Source: CAZCPB01 sp044223975 (GTDB lineage Bacteria; Planctomycetota; Phycisphaerae; Phycisphaerales; UBA1924). From it: a stretch of 64,000 nucleotides of DNA. Shown one piece after another: positions 41,913 to 49,690 of the stretch. The stretch covers positions 1-64,000 of the forward strand of contig JBGALI010000023.1 in NCBI GenBank assembly GCA_044223975.1. The letters are read 5' to 3'. Positions within the stretch are counted from its first letter, which is position 1. The number at the start of each line of letters is the position of its first letter. The notes under the pieces were generated by a model. It ran no database searches. It saw nothing but the letters and a program-made list of their open reading frames with translations, and was not told the origin of the DNA. A program made the position numbers and the translations under genes.

Positions 41913-43133
41913 TTACCGACCTCCTTCTGCCGCCGCGTCGGGCGGCACGACACCGGACGCGGGGATGTCGCCGGAGGCAAGGCGATCACGCTCGGGTTGT
42001 GCGCAATCGACGGGTTGGGCGTCCGGGGGCGCCGTGTACTGGCCGCGCTCGATGAGAACCGCCTTGGCGTCGCCCGCCAGCACCTTGAACACCGCCACCG
42101 GGTTCATGTCCGGCCCGACCATGTCGTCAGACAGGATGTCCTCTTCGACGATCTCGTGGATGTCGGGCCACGCCGTGCGGATGTTCCTGATGGCTTGCTC
42201 GACTCTGGCCTGCTGGCTCGGCCTGGCGTTCCGCTTGGCATCGGCAATTGCGATCTGGATGGCCTCGATCTGTCGAGCCCGTCGTTCGACCAATTCGGCC
42301 TCGGCACCGCGGCGTTCATCGGCCGCGCACTGGGCCGCGAGGCGCTTCTCGTGAAGCTCGGCGGAGCCATCCTCAAGAGCGATCACCAGCGCCGCGGGCT
42401 GCGAGTGCATATTAGAGGCGTGCGTGCGTACCCAGTTGATCCCGGCCTGCACCACCGCTGGGGAGAACGCACCGGCTAGCTTCCGGGCTTTCCCGACGCT
42501 CACACCGAACTCGGTCAGGATCGAGTACGCGCGAGACTCGTCGGTTTCGGTCGCCTTCTCAGCGGCGGTCGTTTCCGGTTCCCCTCCGCCGGGCTCCCCG
42601 CCTGCCGCGCCAGCGCACCCGCCCCCGCCACCCCCTGCGGCGTCGATGGTTGTGGTGGTGGTTGTTTCTTCCTCTGGTTGAATAGATGGTTGTTTGGGCG
42701 CACGGCGTGCGCCCTTCTGGACCCCCGCGTGCGCCCCTTCGGACCTTCCCGTGCGCCCTTGTGGACCCTCGGGTGCGCCCTTTGGCGGACCCTGCGGTGC
42801 GCCCCTTAGGGATCGCAGCACCGACAGGTCGAGCCGCATGAAACACGCAATTCCCTCTCCATTGGGTCGCAGGCCCCCGTTCCTGCCCCTCGGGAAGTGG
42901 AGGGCGCCACACTTCGCCATCGCCGTCGCGGCCTTCTGCATCGCGCGCGGACTCCAGGAGCTTGTGCGCGCAAGCCGCTCCATGCTCACTTCGCACTCGC
43001 CCGTATCCCAGTCGGCGAAGACCAGAAGCGCGTTGCACAGCGCCTTCTCGCGCTTGGCGAGAACGCTCTCTCCGACCGCGGCCTGCCAGACGCGCGAGCC
43101 GAGCGACTTTGTAATTGGACGCGGCGGGGCCAT
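41913..43133 (-). CDS. Rep-like helix-turn-helix protein with internal direct repeats
   Basis: 406 residues. The N-terminal part (about 20-100; KALCNALLVFADWDTGECEV, SMERLARTSSWSPRAMQKAA) looks like the winged HTH of phage replisome-organiser or O-type proteins. The centre (about 110-150) is an Ala/Gly/Pro-rich segment encoded by five direct repeats, followed by a Thr/Gly-rich stretch. The C-terminal half is helical and charged. The start at 43133 follows the stop of the small HTH gene by 1 nt. By analogy with lambda O the protein may bind its own internal repeats to start replication; this is inference. Confidence 0.55.
   Translation of the reverse strand: MAPPRPITKSLGSRVWQAAVGESVLAKREKALCNALLVFADWDTGECEVSMERLARTSSWSPRAMQKAATAMAKCGALHFPRGRNGGLRPNGEGIACFMRLDLSVLRSLRGAPQGPPKGAPEGPQGRTGRSEGAHAGVQKGARRAPKQPSIQPEEETTTTTTIDAAGGGGGGCAGAAGGEPGGGEPETTAAEKATETDESRAYSILTEFGVSVGKARKLAGAFSPAVVQAGINWVRTHASNMHSQPAALVIALEDGSAELHEKRLAAQCAADERRGAEAELVERRARQIEAIQIAIADAKRNARPSQQARVEQAIRNIRTAWPDIHEIVEEDILSDDMVGPDMNPVAVFKVLAGDAKAVLIERGQYTAPPDAQPVDCAQPERDRLASGDIPASGVVPPDAAAEGGR
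42651..42819. other. Candidate replication origin: direct repeats plus AT-rich stretch
   Basis: GTGCGCCC recurs at 42707, 42729, 42751, 42773 and 42797 (spacing 22, 22, 22, 24), each followed by a similar CTT..GGACC half. A palindrome GGGCGCAC-GGC-GTGCGCCC (42696-42714) marks the left end. The adjacent 42651-42695 is about 42% G+C by hand count, far below its surroundings. All of it lies inside the rep-like gene. Because 22 is not a multiple of 3, the repeat is read in shifting frames, so conservation at DNA level is the more likely constraint. Confidence 0.55.
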
Positions 43134-43134
43134 G

Positions 43135-43368
43135 CTACCTGGCTTGCGCGGCGATCCACGAATCGATCCCGTCGAGGTCCCACCGCTTCGAGCGGCCCAG
43201 GCTGATGGGCTTAGGCAGCGTGCCGTCGGCGACACGCCGCCAGACGGTGCGGGCGCTGACCTGCATCACGTCAGCGACGACTTCGACATCGCCAAGGCGG
43301 CGGCGAGTGGAGGGCGACGGTGGGGGAGTGGGCGTGGGATTCAGGGCGTTCTGGGCGCGTCGGGCCAT
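43135..43368 (-). CDS. AlpA/excisionase-like HTH protein
   Basis: 77 residues. DVEVVADVMQVSARTVWRRV and GTLPKPISLGRSKRWDLDGI are the helix-turn-helix and wing of AlpA/MerR-like prophage regulators. It should bind DNA near the element's promoter or attachment site as excisionase or regulator. A strong AAGGAGA sits 6 nt before the ATG. It is followed by the rep-like gene, 1 nt after its stop. Confidence 0.8.
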   Translation of the reverse strand: MARRAQNALNPTPTPPPSPSTRRRLGDVEVVADVMQVSARTVWRRVADGTLPKPISLGRSKRWDLDGIDSWIAAQAR

Positions 43369-43387
43369 GTCGAGTCTCCTTGTGTAA

Positions 43388-43412
43388 CGTGACGGCGTTC
43401 AGTGCCGTCACG
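43388..43412. promoter_or_regulatory. Operator-like inverted repeat upstream of the excisionase gene
   Basis: CGTGACGGC and GCCGTCACG form perfect 9-bp arms around GTTCAGT, 20 nt upstream of the excisionase/AlpA start. It is a likely binding site for a dimeric regulator of the element. Confidence 0.55.
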
Positions 43413-43463
43413 AGGCAAGGGGAGTTTGACCGGCGATGTGCGCGCTGTTTGGCGCGCGAGTGG

Positions 43464-45281
43464 TCATTCCGCGCGCCACTTGCGCGCCACTTCTTCATTT
43501 AGTCGAACTAGACCACGCTCGTACTTCTCGACAAGGACCGCGTATGCCGGGTTCATGCCGACGCCTCCCTTGCCGCGGAAGCAGGTTTCCACTCGGAAGC
43601 GGGTGGCGCTGGAACCGATCTTGGTTCCCAGCTGGTAAACCGCAATTCCTTCGTCGCTCCGCCGGGCTTCGTCGAAGAGAACCGATACCACCTTGCGGGC
43701 CTGAGCGTCGAGCTCGAATCGCACGCCATCCACCTGAACGGTGCTGAAATCAGGCGAATGCTCCACGGCTTGCATCTTGTCGGAGCTTGCGGCCGATTGT
43801 TCGATATCGGAGATCCTCTGCCCGGGCGCGTTGGCGTACAACTCGGCTATCGCACTCGCAAGCTGGTCCGGGTCGGGGGTCCCCGCGTCCGCCACCCGTC
43901 CCAAAGCGACCCTTGCCTGGCGGGCCTCAGGAGATAGGAGGGGAATGAGGTTCAGAGCCTGGCGGCGCAGGTCCTCGTGCAATGAGGCTTGTACCGCGGC
44001 CCACTGCTCCGGGCTTAATTTCGGGAGACCCCGCCGCGCCCGCCCCGAGCCCAGCAACCGGGCGGCGTCGGCACGCAAAATCCACAGCTCCACACGAGGG
44101 TTGGTCACCCTGGGACGACTCGAATCAGCGGCGATCACGGGAACATATACGTCCCCCTGCTGACCCTCGACGACGCAGCAGCTTGCGGAGGCTTTATCGG
44201 TTGGCGCCCACAGAGCGATCCCCGCCGGACGCTGCGCCCGCGAATCGAATTCTCCATCCTCCACCGGATGTGCCTTAGAGGAACCCGGCTTGGTCACCAG
44301 CAGCTGCCCCGGATAAATGCCCCCCTTCGAGGTGCGCATTCCATGAACGTCGGCCTGGGCACGCTGCAGCTTCCGCTCGTCGAGGCGGACCTCGTCCTGG
44401 CCCGGGGTTCGCGCAGATCGAGCAGACGGCTTGCGCTTTTTGTTGGGGCGAGGCCCCGGGGATGAGAGCGTGTCTGTTTTCAGCGACAGACGGGCGAGAG
44501 CGGCCTTGCCCTTATCAGTGACACGCACCTCGGGGGGCCGAGTTAGATGCTTGCCATTACGGCACTCCCAGATCATGTCCCAATCCCCGAACACTCGCGG
44601 CTGACGGGTGGGCGAGATCCACTCTCCGCGCTGCTCGGTCGGCTTGAACGCTCCGGTCGGGTCCGCATTTACGATGCCGACGTAACGTGCCTCCAGATGC
44701 TCGGCATCGTCAAGGCACCGCAGAACGTTGGCGTCGATGCGCGGGGGCAATTCGTTCAGAGCCCAGTGCCGACGAACGGCCAACCACCGGAGTGCGATGA
44801 CCTCAGGGTTCCGACCCAGCCCGGTGAGGAGTATGACCAGTTTGCTGCACGCCGTGGCGCACGCCTGGGTACGCGCGACTTCCAAAACCCGACGCTGGCC
44901 CTCCGACATCCCGCGATTGTCGAAGCTGGACAGGGCGTCCGTGGGACGGTTCGGTTCATTGGCGAGCATCCAGTCGGCGTACAGGCAAAGAACCCTGCAC
45001 TCGGGCTCTAGAAACCTGGCTAGGCGGTCGTCATCGTGCGACCTCAGGTGACGAGCGGCCCTGCGTTCGGGGCGTGCCTCCAGTGCATCTCGCGCCCATT
45101 GGGCGAATCCCGGCCGCGACGGGATTAGGCCCGCATCGAGGGCCTCCCATACCGCACCGCCTGCTTCCCGCAGAATGGGGTACGCCGCGCGAGCGATGGC
45201 GTCTGAGGTGCGTCGCTCTGCCGCCATCGCAAATCGTGCAGTAAGGCGGCTGAAGCGTCGAGAGAGCGAGGCCGCATCCAT
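43464..45281 (-). CDS. Unknown 605-residue protein of the integrative element
   Basis: An Arg-rich helical N-terminus (RRFSRLTARFAMAAERRTSD) and a middle charged region precede a C-terminal stretch of about 90 residues (FSTVQVDGVRFELDAQARKV to ETCFRGKGGVG). The last part resembles a winged-helix-like tail often found in planctomycete proteins. No enzyme motif was recognised. It is the first gene of the element's minus-strand block, so it may set immunity or regulation, but that is speculation. Confidence 0.65.
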   Translation of the reverse strand: MDAASLSRRFSRLTARFAMAAERRTSDAIARAAYPILREAGGAVWEALDAGLIPSRPGFAQWARDALEARPERRAARHLRSHDDDRLARFLEPECRVLCLYADWMLANEPNRPTDALSSFDNRGMSEGQRRVLEVARTQACATACSKLVILLTGLGRNPEVIALRWLAVRRHWALNELPPRIDANVLRCLDDAEHLEARYVGIVNADPTGAFKPTEQRGEWISPTRQPRVFGDWDMIWECRNGKHLTRPPEVRVTDKGKAALARLSLKTDTLSSPGPRPNKKRKPSARSARTPGQDEVRLDERKLQRAQADVHGMRTSKGGIYPGQLLVTKPGSSKAHPVEDGEFDSRAQRPAGIALWAPTDKASASCCVVEGQQGDVYVPVIAADSSRPRVTNPRVELWILRADAARLLGSGRARRGLPKLSPEQWAAVQASLHEDLRRQALNLIPLLSPEARQARVALGRVADAGTPDPDQLASAIAELYANAPGQRISDIEQSAASSDKMQAVEHSPDFSTVQVDGVRFELDAQARKVVSVLFDEARRSDEGIAVYQLGTKIGSSATRFRVETCFRGKGGVGMNPAYAVLVEKYERGLVRLNEEVARKWRAE

Positions 45282-45500
45282 GCTTCATCCCAACAGCGGC
45301 TCTGCGCAGGCGTGGTAGGCTGGGGCTGGTCCCCGACCCCCGCGGCGCGAGCCAGTGATCAGCCCACACTCCGAGTGAAGACAGAATATCCGGGGCAGGC
45401 AACGTTGCGTTTGTGATCTGTCGGTAGGGATTCGCTCCGAGCCGGTCAAAGCCAGCGCCGCCTTCCCATCTCCCCAACCCGCCGGTACGTTCGCGCCGAT

Positions 45501-45698
45501 ATGGCGAACCCACCCCCCGACCCCGAGGCCAGAACGATCAAGTTCATCACCTCGATCGGCGACACCGCGCCGTTCCGCAAGCTGCTCAGGAGCCTCGCCC
45601 GGCTCTACGACCAGATGGCCGCGGGCGAGCTGACCCTCGAGCAGGCGACGGACGAGCTGGAGCTGATTCTGACGACGCTGATGGGGGAGACGCTGTAG
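45501..45698 (+). CDS. Small acidic helical protein, unknown
   Basis: 65 residues, mostly predicted helix (RTIKFITSIGDTAPFRKLLR, LARLYDQMAAGELTLEQATD). The pattern is protein-like and lacks the Arg/Pro bias of shadow frames. No Shine-Dalgarno is obvious. No family identified. Confidence 0.5.
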   Translation: MANPPPDPEARTIKFITSIGDTAPFRKLLRSLARLYDQMAAGELTLEQATDELELILTTLMGETL

Positions 45699-45759
45699 GC
45701 GCAACTCGTGCTGCGGCATGCTCGTGTAGCTCGCGGCTCCCGTCGATAGGCTGGAGCGC

Positions 45760-46611
45760 ATGTCACAAGCTCCGCCCACCGTTCCACCAGTCATCGCGTC
45801 CCCGGACGAGGCGCCCGTACCCATCGGCGCGGACGGGAATCTGGCGGCGGACCGAGCGTGCGTCCGCTGCGGGTACAACCTGCGGGGACTCCCTCGCGCG
45901 GGCGTGTGCCCCGAATGCTCGACGCCCGTGGCGGATTCGCTTCGGACCAAGATCCTCAAGTACTCCTCCCCCGAATACCTGGCCAGTCTGCACCGCGGCG
46001 TTTTTCTGGTTCAAACGGCGATCATCGTCCAGATCCTGATCGGATTCACCATGTTCGGTGGTGCGCTTGCGATGAAAAACGCCGTGGCCCAGCTGCAGCT
46101 CATCGCGGGCCTCGTGGGCCTGCTAGTTTCGGCAATGTCGCTCTACGGCTGGTGGCTGTTCAGCGAGCTAGACCCCGGCTACACCGGGCAAGATCAGGGG
46201 ACTACGCCTCGCAAGGTGATTCGCCTCGCCGTGATCGCGGGCGGAATCGCGGCGCTGCTGTCGGTGCTGGCTGACGCGCTGGCGCCCTCCGCGTCGGCCA
46301 CCCCCGGGGCTGCTCCGGTGAGCGTGTTGCATCTTGCCGCGGGAATCGTGTCCGTCGGAGCGGGGGCCGTTCAGTACTTCGCCTCGATGCTTTACCTTCA
46401 ATGGCTCGCCAAGCGCATCCCCAACGAAAAAGCTGGTAAACGCGCGAAGACCCTGATGTGGCTCGGGCCTGTGCTCATGACGGTCGGGATCATCCTGATC
46501 GGGCTTGGGCCGCTGATTGCGCTGGTGCTGTACTGGAACCTGCTGGACTGGTTCCGCAAGGACCTGAAGCGCATTCGGCGCGAGCAGGCGGAGGCCCCTG
46601 CCGCGGCGTGA
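45760..46611 (+). CDS. Membrane protein with N-terminal zinc ribbon
   Basis: 283 residues. CVRCGYNLRGLPRAGVCPEC (about 36-55) is a four-cysteine zinc ribbon typical of planctomycete membrane proteins. Five to six hydrophobic segments follow (for example LVQTAIIVQILIGFTMFGGA and LIGLGPLIALVLYWNLLDWF), ending in a basic tail. The ribbon would be cytoplasmic. Function unknown; related ribbons occur in at least eleven other genes of this window. Confidence 0.75.
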   Translation: MSQAPPTVPPVIASPDEAPVPIGADGNLAADRACVRCGYNLRGLPRAGVCPECSTPVADSLRTKILKYSSPEYLASLHRGVFLVQTAIIVQILIGFTMFGGALAMKNAVAQLQLIAGLVGLLVSAMSLYGWWLFSELDPGYTGQDQGTTPRKVIRLAVIAGGIAALLSVLADALAPSASATPGAAPVSVLHLAAGIVSVGAGAVQYFASMLYLQWLAKRIPNEKAGKRAKTLMWLGPVLMTVGIILIGLGPLIALVLYWNLLDWFRKDLKRIRREQAEAPAAA

Positions 46612-46629
46612 ACCGGACCGCCACGCCGT

Positions 46630-47037
46630 TCACTTCGCCGTGTACTGCCCCCTGCTCACCCGCTTGATGCCCTTGGCCTTGCCGAGCTGGATGGCGACCA
46701 TCGTCCTGAACCCCTTGGACGTGGTCTTGTAGCCGGACTTCAGCACGGCGTCGGCGGCCTCGGCCACACCGAGGGTCTTGCCCTTCAGCACGGCCCGGAG
46801 CGCGTCGGCGAGGCTGACCTTGTTCCTCGCCCGCTTCCCGCCACCAAGGCCACCAGTCCGGCCATTCCCGACCATTCCGCCCGCGGCCCGGATCTTGGCT
46901 TCCACGGCCGCGAGCCGGCGCGACAGGGCGCGGTGACGGCGCTCCAGGCCCGCGACCTGGGACTGGCGGCGGGCGAGTTCGGCCTGAAGCTGGGCATTGG
47001 TGAGGGCGGTGAGGGCGGTGGTTGAGCGGGTGGGCAA
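46630..47037 (-). CDS. Coiled-coil protein with HARE-HTH-like domain
   Basis: 135 residues from a TTG start with AGGAG 8 nt upstream; an in-frame ATG at 47103 is the alternative. Residues about 10-50 form a coiled coil (QLQAELARRQSQVAGLERRH). The C-terminal 65 residues (LADALRAVLKGKTLGVAEAA, KGFRTMVAIQLGKAKGIKRV, SRGQYTAK) match the winged-helix HARE-HTH pattern found in DNA- and chromatin-associated proteins. It probably binds nucleic acid. Confidence 0.65.
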   Translation of the reverse strand: MPTRSTTALTALTNAQLQAELARRQSQVAGLERRHRALSRRLAAVEAKIRAAGGMVGNGRTGGLGGGKRARNKVSLADALRAVLKGKTLGVAEAADAVLKSGYKTTSKGFRTMVAIQLGKAKGIKRVSRGQYTAK

Positions 47038-47099
47038 GAGGGATCTCCTGCGTGCGAGGGACTGCAGAGTAGGTTCCGAAGGCGGAAAGGTGCAGGCAC

Positions 47100-47927
47100 T
47101 CATCGAAGCAATAGGAAAGTGGACGCTGGAACTGCAATGGCATTCCTACCGACGGGACCTTCCGATGCTTGTGTCACGATGATTCCAAATGGAGCGCTAT
47201 AGGCAGGCTTCGCACAGAATGAGTCGATGCCTGCAAGCGTCGAGCTGTCAGGGGCTCCTCGCCGGTACTTGATCTCGACAGGGATGCGACTCATGCCGAT
47301 GGTAAGCACCAAGTCAACCTCTGGCTCCTTCGCCCGTGCCGGAAACCATGAGACTTCAACGCCCGGAATGCCCTTCAAGAAACACCCTAGCACACCTTCG
47401 ATAAGATGGCCCACCTGTGTAGACACTGCTTCATTGCAGCCCTTCAGTGCCTCGGGATCAAGGGGCAACGTCTCTTGAAGCACACCGTTCCGCACGAAAT
47501 GGTCACACACACAGAGTTTGTGGGGATGGGTCTGTTTCTTCGCCAGCAGTTCCAGTGGTGGGATGCAATGGACGAGGAGCGAGTCGGCCAGAAACTCGAT
47601 CGTCTCGGTCACCTTCGTGTTAGTGACTGGAGTCTTCAGTAATTGATGAAGTTCCTCGGCGATTCGCTTGGGCGTCACCGCTTGCCCCGTGAACCTGCAC
47701 ACCATTCGGAACACCTCGCGGACAAATGCCGAATCCAGAGGAGCAGCGCGGCGGCGGTGCTCGGGGTCGTGTTCGATGGTCTTGTTGATAACGCCGTCCA
47801 CTACTTGTTGCCGCACCCGGTCTATGTCTGTCTCTGTCGTGTTGTGGCAAAGGGGATATCCACCGAGCCGCGAGAAGTGTCCGAAGGCTTCATCGCGGAG
47901 CTTGGCGTGCTTCCTTCCGTGGGCCAC
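47100..47927 (-). pseudogene. DUF4143 half of an AAA ATPase, ATPase domain missing
   Basis: 275 residues. The sequence starts where DUF4143-containing AAA proteins reach their GGYP motif (SRLGGYPLCHN) and continues through the helical part and the nuclease-like fold (EVDLVLTIGMSRIPVEIKYR). The N-terminal P-loop ATPase is absent, because the neighbouring plus-strand gene occupies that DNA. The codon mix is lower in G+C than the neighbours, suggesting transfer. It is either a decayed remnant or a stand-alone domain. Confidence 0.65.
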
Positions 47928-48016
47928 GAGTCCAAGCCAGAAGTCCCGTTTCTTCCACTCTTCAAGTGGAGCATCAGCGGCATATGGCTCCAGCCCGCGG
48001 AACCCACGGATGACCG

Positions 48017-48784
48017 ATGTGGCGTGCCTCGCTCAAGATCGCTGCGTGCCTGCTGCTCGGGGTCGTCACGAGCGTGGCGGTGGCGTGGATCGTGGCCGTC
48101 AGGGGCTGCCGCGCGGCACGGTGGAATCTTCCCTCGCGGGTCGCGTCTTTTGATGTAGCAAGCCAAGAAGCAACCGTGTACGAATTCGATCACGTGTCGA
48201 TCGGGTGTGACCGTCTGTACACCGCAGTATCCGAAGCGATGCTCGACGGCGACCGGATTAGAATGGGCTTGGCGTACACCGCGGGTGGTGACGTGTCCTT
48301 CCCGCGTGTGCCGCGTGCGCCATGGACCTGTCATCCCCCGAATGGCAAAGCGAACGATCGCAAGGAATACCAGTTTGGGTGGCCTGCGCGCTGCATGTGG
48401 GCGGCCAGCGACGAGCGCCAGTACGCCGACATGATCATGGTGCTGGGGAATCGGCACGTCTGGTGCCTGTGGCCGTGGGAGGCACTCGACCCGTCATCCC
48501 GGCCCGATCAAAACTCAGATGAGTTTGATCCATTCCACGTTTACGCGAAGAGGCAGCACTGGTACGTACCAACGGGGTTTCTCGCGCGCGGTGTGGCGAT
48601 CGATTCGGCCGCTTTCGCGGTTGCGTGGTGGCTGGCGCTTCTCGCCCCGGGTCGAGTTGGCGCTGCCCTCCGCCGGCGCCGCGGCCAGTGCCTCGCTTGC
48701 GGCTACAGCCTCGCGGGCAACACCTCGGGCGTGTGCCCGGAGTGTGGCGGCACGGTGAAGGTGCGGGCGGAGGCTGGGGCATGA
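48017..48784 (+). CDS. Two-helix membrane protein with C-terminal zinc ribbon
   Basis: 255 residues. An N-terminal helix (ACLLLGVVTSVAVAWIVAV), a large extracytoplasmic domain (about 35-190), a second helix (AAFAVAWWLALLAPG) and a cytoplasmic zinc ribbon CLACGYSLAGNTSGVCPECG. The architecture is the same as in the tandem array at 55.4-58.9 kb, but with a different, longer ectodomain. The stop overlaps the next gene's ATG (ATGA). Confidence 0.7.
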   Translation: MWRASLKIAACLLLGVVTSVAVAWIVAVRGCRAARWNLPSRVASFDVASQEATVYEFDHVSIGCDRLYTAVSEAMLDGDRIRMGLAYTAGGDVSFPRVPRAPWTCHPPNGKANDRKEYQFGWPARCMWAASDERQYADMIMVLGNRHVWCLWPWEALDPSSRPDQNSDEFDPFHVYAKRQHWYVPTGFLARGVAIDSAAFAVAWWLALLAPGRVGAALRRRRGQCLACGYSLAGNTSGVCPECGGTVKVRAEAGA

Positions 48785-49434
48785 AACAAGTCGCGGCGCG
48801 GCTGCTCATGTTCCTGGGACTCGGGGCCGCCGCTTCGGTCGCCATCGCGTGGGCCTGCGAGATGTTCGCTCCCCTGAAGTTCGGCGGAGAGTGGATGGTG
48901 GAACGCGAGTGCGCGTTGTTCACAGATTCGCACGGGCTCGGGCGGGACTCGCTGACGTGCCACATTCCTCACTCGTACCCGTGCGATGTGCCGACCATGG
49001 GTTCATTTGAGGACATCGCCGTGCCGTTCGGTAGCGACAGGTCCCGGTTGCGCCTCTGCGGGAGCAATGTCGAGTGGCAGGTGTCCGGCTTGCCGCTGCG
49101 GTGCTTGGAGCGTTGGTGTCCCTATCGACGCGGTGTAAAGGTCGCCGGAGGGTTCTCGCTCGAAGGCGGAATCCGCCTGGTCAAGCGCGAACGGGATTGG
49201 TACGCGCCCTCGGACGGCTCGTTGCCAGTACGCCCTGTTATTACGGGCCTATTGGCGGACTCGCTGCTCTGGGGATCGACTGCGTGGTTACTGACGTTCA
49301 CCGTGTCCCGGGTTCGGACCGTGCGTCGGATACGAAGCGGCCTCTGCCCCGCCTGCGCCTACCCCGTCGGCACCTCGCCGGTATGCAAGGAGTGCGGGAA
49401 GCCCGTCAGGCCGAGTACCGCGGTCTCACCTTGA
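48781..49434 (+). CDS. Two-helix membrane protein with C-terminal zinc ribbon (paralogue)
   Basis: 217 residues; the start at 48781 overlaps the previous stop by 4 nt. N-terminal helix LLMFLGLGAAASVAIAWAC, a Cys-containing outside domain, a second helix, and a ribbon CPACAYPVGTSPVCKECG. It is clearly the same family as the previous gene, with which it forms an operon. Confidence 0.7.
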   Translation: MKQVAARLLMFLGLGAAASVAIAWACEMFAPLKFGGEWMVERECALFTDSHGLGRDSLTCHIPHSYPCDVPTMGSFEDIAVPFGSDRSRLRLCGSNVEWQVSGLPLRCLERWCPYRRGVKVAGGFSLEGGIRLVKRERDWYAPSDGSLPVRPVITGLLADSLLWGSTAWLLTFTVSRVRTVRRIRSGLCPACAYPVGTSPVCKECGKPVRPSTAVSP

Positions 49435-49451
49435 CGCGGCGTCCATTCGTA

Positions 49452-49481
49452 AGCCTCGCTCCCCGACGAAAGGCGCGGCTC
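49452..49481. repeat. Dispersed hairpin repeat, copy 1
   Basis: AGCCTCGCTCC...GGCGCGGCTC, inverted orientation, 17 nt after the stop of the zinc-ribbon gene. Shares arms with copies at 50836, 51678, 54367, 59381 and 62494. Confidence 0.6.
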
Positions 49482-49644
49482 GGCCGTGAGTTGCGCGAAG
49501 GCCTGGCTCGTACGCTTGCGGCAAACCGACAGGCCGCGACTGACCGATGGCTAGCAGTGGGCATTTGCCCAAGTCGAGCGGCGTAGCGGGTGCCTCCCAG
49601 CATCCACTGCGAGCGAGGGCTGCCCGTGAGAACATGTTCCACCG

Positions 49645-49663
49645 TATCACGCAGTACGTGATA
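49645..49663. promoter_or_regulatory. Inverted repeat overlapping a possible -10 box
   Basis: TATCACG-CAGTA-CGTGATA (7-bp perfect arms). It touches a TATAGT (49662-49667) upstream of the next membrane-protein gene. Operator or short hairpin; a matching -35 box is weak. Confidence 0.4.
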
Positions 49664-49690
49664 TAGTCCGAACAGCGAGGGAGAGTGCGG

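Larger units (their letters stand above)
40272..45281. mobile_element. Putative integrative element beside tRNA-Gly
   Basis: A single minus-strand block encodes a tyrosine integrase (pointing at the tRNA), a Rep-like HTH protein, an excisionase/AlpA-like HTH protein and a large unknown protein. Operator-like and origin-like repeats are associated. No capsid, conjugation or resistance genes are visible. The left edge is taken as the tRNA end; the right edge is a guess, because no direct repeat of the tRNA end was found. Confidence 0.5.

Noticed and set aside
42697..42819. CRISPR-like reading of the GTGCGCCC repeats
   Set aside because: The repeats are contiguous 22-bp units without spacers and lie within an open reading frame.
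43388..43412. Intrinsic terminator reading of the CGTGACGGC palindrome
   Set aside because: There is no T-run on either strand and it lies upstream of a gene start, so an operator is more likely.
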